Assembly: GCF_001428255.1 (NCBI RefSeq) | Contig: NZ_LMRW01000001.1 | Location: 126,504 to 190,503, forward strand | Source of the DNA: Agromyces sp. Soil535 | Lineage (GTDB): Bacteria; Actinomycetota; Actinomycetes; Actinomycetales; Microbacteriaceae | Length of the DNA stretch: 64,000 nucleotides | Direction: 5' to 3' | Shown here: positions 37,440-45,723 of the stretch, in pieces | Position numbering within the stretch: position 1 is the stretch's first letter | Layout of the letters: each line of letters starts with the position of its first letter | Notes under the pieces: generated by a model | Seen by the model: the letters and a program-made list of their open reading frames with translations, nothing else | The model's database searches: none | Told to the model about the DNA's origin: nothing | Position numbers and translations under genes: made by a program

Positions 37440-38790
37440 GCTAGACGCTATGTGGTGTTGAGGCCGGGGCCTCCTCTCGCATAGACCGTGGGTTGCGGGC
37501 GGGATTCTCCTAGCCGTAGAGCCACATATGTGAAGGAGGCCCCGGTGTTTACTGAGCGTACGAGTGTCGGGCTGGATGTGCACGCCCGCAGCGTGGTCGC
37601 AGCTGGGATCGAAGGGGTGACCGGGGGGGTGTTCCAGCGTCGGCTGGGTGCCGGCCCTGACGAGGTGATCGGCTGGGTGCAAGGGCTGCCGGGGCCGCAA
37701 GCGGCCACGCATGAGGCGAGCGCAACGGGGTTCGGGCTGGCCCGGGCGCTGAACGCGGCCGGGGTACGCACTGTGGTCGCGGCGCCATCGAAGCTGCAAC
37801 GCCCGGTCGGGGATCGGGTGAAGACCGACGCTCGGGACGCGTTGCACCTGGCCCGGCTGCTGCGGCTGGACGAGATAACCCAGGTGACGGTTCCGACCGT
37901 GCAGACGGAAGCTGCGCGTGATCTGGTGCGTGCTCGGGAGGATGCCCGCGGGGATCTGATGAGCGCGCGGCATCGTGTCAGCAAGCTGCTGCTGCGGCAG
38001 GGCATCGTGTATTCGGGTGGGAAGGCGTGGACGGTCGCTCACCGGGCGTGGTTGCGGCAGCAACGGTTTGAGCTGACCGGCCTGCAGGCCGCGTTCAACG
38101 CCGCCTACGACGCGATGATCGCGGTGATCGACCGTCGCGACCGACTCGATCAGGCGATCACGGGAATGGCCGCAGACAGCGAGTTCACCCCGGTCGTGGA
38201 CCGGCTCGGCTGCCTGCGCGGGATCTCGACGCTGACCGGGTTCGCCCTCGCGGTCGAGATCGGCGACTGGACCCGCCTGGACGGGCGGCGGATTGGCTCC
38301 TACCTCGGGCTCACCCCAGCCGAGCACTCCTCGGGCGCAACCAGGTCTCAAGGCGGGATCACCAAGACCGGGAACACGCACGCCCGGCGGCTGCTGATCG
38401 AGGCCGCATGGCACCACCGACCCGCCTACCATGCTTCATCGCCGATCCTGCGGGCCCGGTGGGACAGGGTCGACGCCGAAGCCCGGGACCGCGGGCACGC
38501 CGGGAACGTGCGGCTGCACCAGCGGTGGCAGTAGTTCCGTGCCCGCGGGAAGCGCAGCGTGGTCGCGAACGCGGCCATCGCACGCGAGCTCGCCGGCTGG
38601 TGCTGGTCCCTGGCCGTGATGCCATAACCCGCGCTGAGCTTCCGGCCGCGCCGCGGTGGTGACGGCAGCGTCCGAGGGTGACTCGCGATACGCCCTATGA
38701 GCAGCCCGCCCTCCGGACCACGCTAGGTGACGTCCAACGCGAGGCCCGCTGCAAGGCGATCCCCACCCGTATTCATGGTCGAGGACGCGC
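37440..38790 (+). mobile_element. IS110-family insertion sequence, transposase interrupted
   Basis: The element contains an IS110-type transposase frame with a left non-coding end of about 100 bp (37440-37544). A right non-coding part of about 150 bp follows the frame. The left end is recognised because an almost identical segment recurs inverted at 47465-47550. The right boundary is not directly visible, so 38790 is an estimate. IS110 elements lack classical terminal inverted repeats and are known to use a structured guide (bridge) RNA from their non-coding ends. Confidence 0.75.
37545..38627 (+). pseudogene. IS110-family transposase with in-frame amber stop
   Basis: The N-terminal RuvC-like DEDD domain is intact, with GLDVHARS, ATHEASATG and TDARDALHLARLL. 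The C-terminal Tnp_20 domain has IGSYLGLTPAEHSSGATRSQ, then GGITKTGNTHARRLLIEAAW. A TAG at 38532-38534 stops translation at 329 residues. Reading on in the same frame gives 30 more conserved-looking residues (FRARGKRSVVANAAIARELA) to TAA at 38625-38627. One nonsense change therefore removes the last helices. AAGGAGG precedes the GTG at 37545. The product is probably inactive unless the amber is suppressed. Confidence 0.82.
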
Positions 38791-38844
38791 ATGCTGAACG
38801 CCCGCGCATAGGCGACTCCAGGAAGGCGCCCGCTTCGTTCGTCG

Positions 38845-39540
38845 TCAGTTGGTACGCGTGCTGATGAGGGTTTGGATGCCGTCGAGGATGCGGTCGGTTC
38901 CGAAATGAAGAGCGTCGTCGCGGACGCCGCTCACAGATGCGCTCGCGTAGGCTGCCGCCACGTAGGGGAAACGCGTGGCGTGCTCCTCGATGATTCCGGA
39001 CATGAGGACGGCGGTCACGTGTTCGGGTTCGACAATCGTCTGCTGTTGAACGATGCTGCGCGCGTGTCCGCTGAGCAAGGCGAGAACATCCAGCTGCTCC
39101 GCTCCAGTCAGCGGCGTCCCGGTGAGCGCGGCGAGTCCCCGCTCGGTCCAGGCGAGCTCGTTCGGTCCGATCACCCGCGCACCGACCGCGAGCTCGAGAG
39201 TCCAAGGGGCCTCGGAGAACCGACGATGAATCTCGATCGTCCATGCGCTGAGGGCCGTCCGCCAGTCCGGTTGCGCGGCTGTGGCTGGTGCCGGTGGGGC
39301 GCCGAGGCGCTTGTCGAGCATCAGTGCGGTCAATTCCGACTTGCCCGGCACATAGCGGTAGAGCGACATCTTGGTCGCGCCGAGCTCGTCGGCGACGCGT
39401 TGCATGGAGGCGGCGGCGAGGCCTTCGGTGTCGGCGATGCCAATGGCTGCCGCGACGATACGCTCGAGGGTCATCCTCGGCTTGGGTCCGCGCTTCGGGA
39501 TGCTCTGGCTGGGCCACAGAAGCGTCCGATCAATGGCCAT
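38845..39540 (-). CDS. TetR-family transcriptional regulator
   Basis: The 231-residue protein has an N-terminal TetR HTH (about 20-70; ERIVAAAIGIADTEGLAAAS, VADELGATKMSLYRYVPGK). A C-terminal TetR_C-like ligand domain follows. The HTH/ligand pairing and the position divergent from a FAD monooxygenase gene mimic the TetR/TetX-type regulator-target arrangement. Direct and inverted repeats in the 90-bp divergent region are probable operators. Confidence 0.9.
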   Translation of the reverse strand: MAIDRTLLWPSQSIPKRGPKPRMTLERIVAAAIGIADTEGLAAASMQRVADELGATKMSLYRYVPGKSELTALMLDKRLGAPPAPATAAQPDWRTALSAWTIEIHRRFSEAPWTLELAVGARVIGPNELAWTERGLAALTGTPLTGAEQLDVLALLSGHARSIVQQQTIVEPEHVTAVLMSGIIEEHATRFPYVAAAYASASVSGVRDDALHFGTDRILDGIQTLISTRTN

Positions 39541-39569
39541 CGAAGGCTCCTTTCGACGCTGCGCTTGAA

Positions 39570-39612
39570 ATTGTGTCTACCATACGCTAATCTGTGTCCA
39601 TCGGACGCAATT
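39570..39612. promoter_or_regulatory. Probable TetR operator in divergent region
   Basis: TGTGTC...ACGC occurs twice, at 39572 and 39593, exactly 21 bp apart (two helical turns). The outer ATTGTGTC/GGACGCAAT halves also form an imperfect inverted repeat across the region. The site lies between the TetR and monooxygenase starts and contains A+T-rich -10-like sequence. Confidence 0.5.
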
Positions 39613-39630
39613 ATGATTGGAAGGCTGTTC

Positions 39631-40833
39631 ATGTCGTCGAAGAAGGTACTGATCTCGGGTGCGAGCATCGCTGGGCCGGCCGCCGCGCTGTGGCTCAGCA
39701 GGCTCGGATACGACGTCACTGTCGTCGAGCAGGCTCCGTTCCTGCGGCCCGGCGGGCAGGCGGTCGACTTTAAGGGGCGCACGCATCGGTTGGTGCTCGA
39801 GCGGATGGGGATCTGGGACGACGTGATCGCCGCGCAGACACCGAAGACGGATCTACGCATCGTCGATGACACCGACCGAGTTCGAGCGGTGATGCCGGGC
39901 GAGTTCATCGGTGGCGACGTGGAGATTCTGCGCGGTGATCTGGCGGGCATCTTGCATGAGCACACGGTCGCGGAATGCGAGTACGTCTTCGGAGATCGGA
40001 TTACCGAGCTGTCCGACACCGGTCGTGGCGTCGAGGTGTCGTTCGCGCATCGCGGGTCGGAGACCTTCGATCTCGTGCTCGGGGCGGACGGTGTTCACTC
40101 GGCCGTGCGCCGCCTGGCTTTCGGACCGGAGCCAGAGTTCGTGAAGCCGCTGGGCTACTACTACGCCGTGGCGGGCGCGACCGTGCCGAGCGACCTGGAG
40201 ATGGTGCTGCCGAGCGGGCGGCAGATCGGGTACGCCTACAACGAGCCGGGACGGCTGGCCATCCTCGGTGGTTCGAAGGCTCCGCAGCTGTTCGTGTTCG
40301 CCGCTGACCGTGACGACTACGACCGTCACGACGTCGGCTCGCAGAAGCGCTTCCTCGAGCGCCACTACAAGGACGCGGGCTGGCGCGTCCCCGAACTCCT
40401 CTCCGCTGCGCTAGCGAGCGACGAGTTCTACCTCGACGCCCTGGCACGGACCAGGATGACAGCGTTCACGTCCGGGCGCGTCGCTCTCGTCGGCGACGCC
40501 GGCCATGCGAACACTCTGGGTGGGTTCGGCACCGGCCTCGCCCTCGTCGGGGCGTACATCCTCGCCGGCGAGGTCGCTGCCGCCGCCGGCGACCACCGTG
40601 GCGCCTTCGCCGGCTACGACCGGCGCATGCTGAAGCCGACGAAGATCGCCCGCTCCGGCAATGCCGGACCATTCCTCGCCCCACCGTCGCGAGCCCGCAT
40701 CCGGATGCGGGACTTGAACTTCTCCAACCGCCTCGCCTACGCGGTGATGATGAAGATGACCGACATGTTCGCCACCGACGACAGCGTTCCCGACTACCCG
40801 CTACCGAGCGGCTCCCGGTCGTCGCGATACTGA
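39631..40833 (+). CDS. FAD-dependent aromatic-type monooxygenase
   Basis: The 400-residue protein is a PHBH/TetX-like flavoprotein. The Rossmann motif is VLISGASIAGPAAALWLSRL, the central DG motif is LVLGADGVHSAVRRL, and the second FAD motif is VALVGDAGHANTLGGFGTGL. It should hydroxylate an aromatic or polycyclic substrate with NAD(P)H and O2. TetX-type antibiotic inactivation is possible but unproven. GGAAGG lies 6 nt before the ATG at 39631. It diverges from a TetR gene that likely controls it. Confidence 0.9.
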   Translation: MSSKKVLISGASIAGPAAALWLSRLGYDVTVVEQAPFLRPGGQAVDFKGRTHRLVLERMGIWDDVIAAQTPKTDLRIVDDTDRVRAVMPGEFIGGDVEILRGDLAGILHEHTVAECEYVFGDRITELSDTGRGVEVSFAHRGSETFDLVLGADGVHSAVRRLAFGPEPEFVKPLGYYYAVAGATVPSDLEMVLPSGRQIGYAYNEPGRLAILGGSKAPQLFVFAADRDDYDRHDVGSQKRFLERHYKDAGWRVPELLSAALASDEFYLDALARTRMTAFTSGRVALVGDAGHANTLGGFGTGLALVGAYILAGEVAAAAGDHRGAFAGYDRRMLKPTKIARSGNAGPFLAPPSRARIRMRDLNFSNRLAYAVMMKMTDMFATDDSVPDYPLPSGSRSSRY

Positions 40834-41048
40834 CCATTGTGACCGATGATGTGGTGATCCGACGCGCCCGCGGGGGCCGCCGCGATCGCGACCGCCTGAT
40901 GGAACGCCGTTCGGCCGCCTGGCCGCCGAGCAGGCCATCGCAGAGCGTGACGCAGCCCACCACCGGTCGTCGACTCTCGGCCTGCTCTAGCCGAGGCCTC
41001 CGCGCAGCCCTCGCGAACGGCGGACGAGCGGATGCCCAGTGCAGACGA
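40834..41048. other. Degenerate intergenic stretch
   Basis: No intact gene is seen. The plus strand has a coding-like start (VTDDVVIRRARGG). In another frame it continues as LAAEQAIAERDAAHHRSSTL before a stop, which suggests a frameshifted fragment of a lost gene. The family cannot be named. Confidence 0.35.
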
Positions 41049-41085
41049 CGGATGCCCCGCCCTAACGAATCGGGCGGGGCATCCG
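41049..41085. terminator. 14-bp perfect stem upstream of the RidA gene
   Basis: CGGATGCCCCGCCC (41049-41062) pairs exactly with GGGCGGGGCATCCG (41072-41085) over a 9-nt loop. It likely ends transcription from the monooxygenase gene region before the RidA gene. Confidence 0.7.
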
Positions 41086-41157
41086 CCTGCGAGTGACTAT
41101 GGCGTGTCTTCCAAACCCTCATTGGTGGGGACGCGTGCACTCTGAAAGACTCCGGGT

Positions 41158-41589
41158 ATGCCCAGTGCCGTCAAGCTCATCCGTTCCTCGACTCTTTCCA
41201 ATGTTGCCGAGTACGCGTACGCTGCAACGGCACCGAGTAACGCGCGCCTGGTCTTTCTCGCTGGGGCATGCCCGCTCAATGACGATGGAACTACAGCAGC
41301 GATCGGCGACTACGCAGGCCAAGCCGCAGCATGTATCGACACCATGACGCGAGCATTGGCCGATTCTGCAGCAACGCTGGAGGACGTGATCAGCACTCGG
41401 GTGCTTGTCGCGTCGTCGAATCGGGCTGATCTCGTGGCTGCGTGGGAAGTCGTGCGTGATGCCTTCGGATCCCACGACGTTCCAAGCACCCTCCTGGGTG
41501 TCACGGTCCTTGGGTATGAGCACCAACTCGTCGAGGTCGAGGCGATCGCGGCGATTGTCGACTGGCGTCGCTCGCCTGCCAACGTTTAG
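41158..41589 (+). CDS. RidA/YjgF-family protein
   Basis: The 143-residue protein matches the RidA fold. Motifs are YAYAATAPSNARLVFLAG, a central QAAACIDTMTRALADSAATL and a C-terminal LVEVEAIAAI. The typical catalytic Arg of deaminating RidA (in the R.C...VYL region) appears as STRVLVASS. Members hydrolyse reactive imines or enamines from PLP enzymes. It ends with TAG. Neighbours give no clear pathway. Confidence 0.85.
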   Translation: MPSAVKLIRSSTLSNVAEYAYAATAPSNARLVFLAGACPLNDDGTTAAIGDYAGQAAACIDTMTRALADSAATLEDVISTRVLVASSNRADLVAAWEVVRDAFGSHDVPSTLLGVTVLGYEHQLVEVEAIAAIVDWRRSPANV

Positions 41590-41836
41590 GAGACACGCCT
41601 TAGATGTCGCGAGAAGGTGCCGGTCGTGGCTGATTCGGGTCACCTCCTTAGAGATCGGTGCGGCGACGGCGGGCCGTTCGAGGCGGAGCTTCGCCCTCAC
41701 CCAGGACAGGCGAGTGCGCGCTACCGAGGGCGTGACACCCAATGCCGATCGGTCATCGTCCGCTTACGCGCGCTCAACCAAGCCCGCCCCGTTCCGTCGC
41801 CCCGACCTGCTCGACGAACGCGCGGATGGCCGCAGC

Positions 41837-42505
41837 CTAGCTGTCGGCTGCTGCACCAGTTGGCTCGTCGCGAAGCAGCCGGAATGCGGCCACGACGTAC
41901 CAGGCCAGGATCTCGATGAAGAACACCCGCTCGGTCAGGCCCCCGAAGCCCAGCGTCCAGGTGGAGAACATCACCACGATCAGCGCGAGGGTCAGCAGGC
42001 TCGCCACCACCGAGTACGTTCCGAGACCACGGAAGGACTCGAGGCGGCGCAGACGAAGGCCGGTGATCAGGAACCCTGCGATGGCTCCGAGTCCGACCAA
42101 CGGCATTCCCACCACCCAGTGGAGGGTCATGGTGGCGGGGGCTTCCGTGAAGATGCCGGCCCACGCGTACCCAAGCCCTGGGAGGGCCAGCAGCACCGTG
42201 CAGATCCAACGCCATGGATCACCCAGCCTTGGGCCGAGTACTCGGGTGAGGCCGACGCAGAACGCGACGATGAACGCACCGAGCAGGACCAGAGGCACGT
42301 TGAGCAGCCAGAGGTTGGGACCCACTCCGAGGTCGCTGATCGCCTGCTCGATCGGCGAGTAGTCCGGCCGGAGCAGGCCCGCGATGGTGAAGGCCAGCAC
42401 GAAGATCACCGGCCCGGCGACGCCGCCCCACAGGAGCAGTCGATCCGTCAACGAACTCCGGTCCACGGTGGTCGCGTTCTTGAGTGTTTCGGTCATGTCG
42501 GTCAT
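41837..42505 (-). CDS. DUF998-type membrane protein
   Basis: The 222-residue protein has six transmembrane helices. The DUF998 signature near the N terminus runs from LLLWGGVAGPVIFVLAFTIA into YSPIEQAISDLGVGPNLW. Function is unknown. It diverges from a TetR gene. The 76-bp region between them carries a clear palindrome, so it is very likely the repressed target. ATG at 42505 is preferred. GTG at 42514 and ATG at 42496 are alternatives. Confidence 0.85.
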   Translation of the reverse strand: MTDMTETLKNATTVDRSSLTDRLLLWGGVAGPVIFVLAFTIAGLLRPDYSPIEQAISDLGVGPNLWLLNVPLVLLGAFIVAFCVGLTRVLGPRLGDPWRWICTVLLALPGLGYAWAGIFTEAPATMTLHWVVGMPLVGLGAIAGFLITGLRLRRLESFRGLGTYSVVASLLTLALIVVMFSTWTLGFGGLTERVFFIEILAWYVVAAFRLLRDEPTGAAADS

Positions 42506-42526
42506 CCCCTGCACTCGTTAACTTTA

Positions 42527-42548
42527 GTGACCATAAGATTATGGTTAC
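42527..42548. promoter_or_regulatory. 22-bp palindromic operator between DUF998 and TetR genes
   Basis: GTGACCATAA (42527-42536) and TTATGGTTAC (42539-42548) form an inverted repeat with one mismatch and a two-base centre. This length and symmetry are typical of TetR operators. The flanks are unusually A+T-rich and hold the promoters of both genes. Confidence 0.75.
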
Positions 42549-42581
42549 CACAACTATTAAGCAACCCAGTATTCTCGAGGG

Positions 42582-43217
42582 ATGACCGAGCCCGGCCTCC
42601 GAGAGCAGAAGAAGCAGCAGACGCGGCAGCTGATCGCCAACACCGCCGCCCGCCTGTTCGCGGAGCGCGGGTTCGAAGACGTCAGCGTGGCCGAAATCGC
42701 CCGCACCGCTCACGTCTCGGAGGTGACCGTCTTCAACTACTTCCCCACGAAGGGAGATCTCGTCTTCGGGCGGATGGAGTTCGTCGAGGAGCGACTCGTG
42801 ACCGCGGTCGAACGGCGAGCCTCACAGGAGTCCATTGCGACTGCGTTCGGCCGGGTGTTGCTCGCGGACATCGATCAGCTCGATGCTCGAGCGGAGGTGA
42901 TCGTCCGGGCTGCGACGGTGATCCGCGCCAGCCCGACGCTGCAGGCCCGCGAGCGGGAGATCACGGAGCAGTACACGACGCGACTCGCCGGCGTCCTCGC
43001 GGCCGAGGCCGGCCTCGATCACGACGACGTCGAGGCACGGGTGGTCGCGAGCGCACTGATGGCGGTCCACCGGGGGCTGCTCGAACATGTTCGCGATGCG
43101 GTCCTGGCTGGGCGGCGTGGTCCACTGCTCGCCAGCGATGCCGCCGAGCAGGCCGGACGCGCGCTCGGCCGCCTTGAGTCGGGGTTGGCCCGCTACCCCG
43201 CGCGGGAGGCGAGGTAA
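42582..43217 (+). CDS. TetR-family transcriptional regulator
   Basis: The 211-residue protein has the canonical TetR HTH at about 10-58 (TRQLIANTAARLFAERGFED, VAEIARTAHVSEVTVFNYFP). A helical ligand-binding domain follows, with a long charged C-terminal helix. It should bind the palindrome 34 bp upstream and repress the divergent DUF998 membrane protein and itself. The inducer is unknown. Confidence 0.92.
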   Translation: MTEPGLREQKKQQTRQLIANTAARLFAERGFEDVSVAEIARTAHVSEVTVFNYFPTKGDLVFGRMEFVEERLVTAVERRASQESIATAFGRVLLADIDQLDARAEVIVRAATVIRASPTLQAREREITEQYTTRLAGVLAAEAGLDHDDVEARVVASALMAVHRGLLEHVRDAVLAGRRGPLLASDAAEQAGRALGRLESGLARYPAREAR

Positions 43218-43525
43218 CAGGCCAGAGCCATGGATATCGAAGGATGGTCGTCGAAGGTATCCTCGCAATATTGAGTGCTGACGCGCGAAGGGCGAACTAA
43301 GCGTTGGCAACCGCGCGGACCCCCGGCATGTCCGCAAATCGACCGGCTTGCGGGCGGTGCGCGTCGGTCCTATGACAAAGCTCAAGTACAACCGCAACGC
43401 CTATCCCGAGCGCGTCAGATGTGGCGGTTACCGTGGGGTCCCTGCGGGACGCCCGAAAGTGCGTCGCTGGCGTCCGCATCGGGAGACTCGGCGCGTTGCC
43501 TAGCAGACGTATCGGGAACCGGCCT
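43218..43525. other. Gene-free stretch of about 300 bp
   Basis: Between the TetR gene and the reductase-like gene I see no supported gene on either strand. A short direct repeat TCGAAGG and a GGATA/TATCC inverted pair occur near 43232-43263. G+C is a little lower than in flanking genes. Confidence 0.4.
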
Positions 43526-44131
43526 TCAGCTCGCCCGGCGGTAGCGGATGTGGGTGGCCAGCGGCGAATGCAGCACCTCGACGGGCTCTAACCCGAAAGA
43601 TTCGACGCCGTCGAAGATCCGCTCGCCGGACCCGAGCAGGACTGGGGCGATGTCGAGCGTGAGCTCGTCGACGACCCCGGCGACGAGCGCCTGCCGAACG
43701 GTGGAGGCGCCGCCCGCGATGTCTACGCCGTCATCGCCGGCCGTCTCACGCGCCCGCGCGTAGGCGGCGTCGAAGCCATCGGTGACGAAGTAGAAGGTCG
43801 TCCCGCCCTCCATCTCGATCGGATCGCGGGCGTGATGGGTGAGCACGAACACCGGTGCGTGATAAGGCGGCTCGGGCCCCCACCACCCGCGCCAGTCCTC
43901 CTCCCACTCGCCGCGGATCGGCCCGAACATGTTGCGGCCCATCAGGTAGGCGCCGCGCGGGCGCATCAGCCAGCCGGCCGCGATCTCGTCGGCCTCGTTG
44001 GCGCGCTCGTCGCCGATGTGCCAGCCGTGGAGCTCGATTCCGCGCTTGCCGAGCGGGTGCTCGCGACTCTGGTCCGGCCCGGCAACGAAACCGTCGAGCG
44101 AGATCGACATGTGGCAGGTGGTGTCCGGCAT
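43526..44131 (-). CDS. Dihydrofolate reductase/RibD C-terminal family protein
   Basis: The 201-residue protein matches the RibD_C/DHFR-like family. It has MSISLDGFVAGPDQS, GAYLMGRNMFGPIRGEW, the NADP-binding-like GVDIAGGASTVRQAL and a C-terminal VVDELTLDIAPVLLGSGERI. Such proteins are stand-alone reductases with unknown substrate. AGGG lies about 7 nt upstream of the ATG at 44131. A longer frame upstream overlaps the regulator fragment and is rejected. The divergent gene is a broken HxlR-type regulator, a common partner of these reductases. Confidence 0.88.
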   Translation of the reverse strand: MPDTTCHMSISLDGFVAGPDQSREHPLGKRGIELHGWHIGDERANEADEIAAGWLMRPRGAYLMGRNMFGPIRGEWEEDWRGWWGPEPPYHAPVFVLTHHARDPIEMEGGTTFYFVTDGFDAAYARARETAGDDGVDIAGGASTVRQALVAGVVDELTLDIAPVLLGSGERIFDGVESFGLEPVEVLHSPLATHIRYRRAS

Positions 44132-44221
44132 CCACAACCCTTTCGAAGGTGATTGCGATTGGCAAGCAGTGGCCAGCAATCTACCCGAGGGCGATCGCAA
44201 ACTGAAAGCACTCAACGTGGC

Positions 44222-44416
44222 ATGGCGACACGCGTCGCCAGCGAGCCGCGCTCAGGCTGCCCCATCGACGCGGCGGTGGAGGTGATCGGCTACCGCTGGT
44301 CGCTGCTCGTTCTGCGCGACGTCATGTTCGGCAGCCGGCGGCACTTCCGCGTCCTCGAGGACCCAGCTGCGAGGATGTCGGCGCGCACTTCTGTGGTCCC
44401 ACTTGCGGTGGAGTAG
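44222..44416 (+). pseudogene. Truncated HxlR-family regulator
   Basis: The 64-residue frame carries a perfect HxlR beginning: SGCPIDAAVEVIGYRWSLLV and LRDVMFGSRRHF. After FRVLED it loses similarity and ends, at about half the normal length of 100-150 residues. The DNA-recognition helix and wing are missing. The start diverges from the reductase gene at 44131, so the intact ancestor probably regulated it. It is presumably non-functional. Confidence 0.75.
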
Positions 44417-44437
44417 CGTCCAGGGATCGACTCCCTC

Positions 44438-44908
44438 ATGGGGCATAGAGAATCAGAGATGGAAATGACAGACCACAACGACCGCTCAGTAGACCGCTAC
44501 ATCGCGTCGCTTGATGATGAGCAGACTGTCAAGGACAGCGAGACGTTGATCGAAATGATGCAGCGGATAAGTGGGCACGAGCCAACGCTGTGGAATGCCG
44601 GCACTATCGGGTTTGGCACCTACCACTACCAGTACGACAGCGGACGCGAAGGTGACGGTCACACGATCGGCTTCTATCCAAGAAGAGGCAAGCTGACCAT
44701 CTACCTGATGGATGGCACGGCACGCCACTCGGAACTTCTGGCGAAATTGGGCAAGCACTCCACCACGGGATACTGCGTCTACATCCGGCGGCTCAGCGAT
44801 GTCGAACTGCCAGTGCTCGAGCGGATCGTCCAAGAGTCATATGAGTTCGTCGAGTCGAAGTCCCAAGACGGGCCGATACGTCAGATCTTGTGGAAAGCCG
44901 AAGAGTAG
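44438..44908 (+). CDS. DUF1801-domain protein
   Basis: The 156-residue protein contains DUF1801 motifs: SVDRYIASLDDEQTVKDSET, IGFGTYHYQYDSGREGD, IGFYPRRGKLTIYLMDG and KLGKHSTTGYCVYIRRLSDV. The family has a small alpha/beta fold of unknown function. ATG at 44459 would give 149 residues and is an equally plausible start. G+C is lower than in the flanking core genes, which fits acquired DNA. Confidence 0.85.
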   Translation: MGHRESEMEMTDHNDRSVDRYIASLDDEQTVKDSETLIEMMQRISGHEPTLWNAGTIGFGTYHYQYDSGREGDGHTIGFYPRRGKLTIYLMDGTARHSELLAKLGKHSTTGYCVYIRRLSDVELPVLERIVQESYEFVESKSQDGPIRQILWKAEE

Positions 44909-44929
44909 CCAACGAAACGGACGGCCCCG

Positions 44930-45215
44930 CCTGGAGGGCCAGTTTCGGGGAATAGAGCGCCTCCGCCCCAAGGACTGCGCACCGCCATCTGGGATGCGGC
45001 CGAGCTTCTTCACATCCATGTGCAGGACCTCGCCTGGATGGTCGACGTTCGTATCGCACCGCGGTGGTCTTCAACGGGCGGATCAGTCGACCACTGATCG
45101 GACCCAGCCGCGCTAGATACGGCAGCCCGTGACGTGCCAACACCTGGGACACGGTCCGCGGAGCGATCGGTGAGGGACACCTCCCGCTCTGCCACGACCA
45201 CATCCAACGCGGCCC
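44930..45215 (-). pseudogene. IS481-family transposase fragment
   Basis: Read leftward, one frame gives PRTVSQVLARHGLPYLARLG and TTAVRYERR. After a frame change near 45050 another gives HPGEVLHMDVKKLGRIPDGG. Together they match the HTH-to-DDE junction of IS481 transposases, including the first catalytic Asp in HMDVKKLG. Both ends of the gene are missing, so this is a frameshifted relic. Confidence 0.78.
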
Positions 45216-45222
45216 GAAAGGT

Positions 45223-45581
45223 ATGACACCCACCCTCGGCGCCCGTCCGGCGACAGTGCCCGAAGCGATCGCCGGCCTGTTCTGGTGCCACGCCGAGCGA
45301 CCATCACATCAGCGCACCACGAACACCGCCGCCGACTGGCTGTTCCCCGGAACCCGCGCGGGCGGGCACCTCCACCCGGCGACACTCTCGACCCGCTTGA
45401 GAGTTCTCGGCATCGACGCCCAGCGATCCGCAATGCAACTCTCTGCGACCTGGTCCACCATGTCGACGCCCGCGCCCTCATCGATCTTCTTGGTTGCAGC
45501 CCGGCCGTCATCACAAAGTACGCCGCACAGATAGGCACGCGAATGGCTGACTACGTCGACCTTAAGCGGTGGTCGCAGTAG
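45223..45581 (+). pseudogene. Decayed integrase-like gene fragment
   Basis: One frame reads WLFPGTRAGGHLHPATLSTR, LRVLGIDAQRS. After a frame change near 45430 it continues as CDLVHHVDARALIDLLGC and YAAQIGTRMADYVDLKRW. The pattern matches the C-terminal half of actinobacterial site-specific-integrase-like proteins, in which PGR-H-HP.-L..RL-LGI is typical. The catalytic residues cannot be confirmed. It is a relic, lying next to an IS481 fragment. Confidence 0.55.
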
Positions 45582-45723
45582 AACTGAAGAAATGGGTAAC
45601 GCGGGATCCCAGCAGTACCGATCCCCGCTCTTGTAATCGGGCCCCGACCCGGGATCTTTTACAGAGAGGGTCGGCGTCCAATAGCATCAAGCGCGAGTAC
45701 AGCAAGGGTCCGAGGGAGCAATC

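Noticed and set aside
40854..41096. 85-residue ORF after the monooxygenase gene
   Set aside because: Composition is Arg/Ser-rich without a ribosome site, and it runs through the terminator hairpin.
43275..43544. 89-residue plus-strand ORF after the TetR gene
   Set aside because: It overlaps the reductase gene end, has no ribosome site and has a biased Arg/Ser composition.
45590..45723. tRNA-like inverted repeats (GCGGGATC/GATCCCCGC)
   Set aside because: No cloverleaf, no T-loop consensus and no acceptor stem could be drawn.
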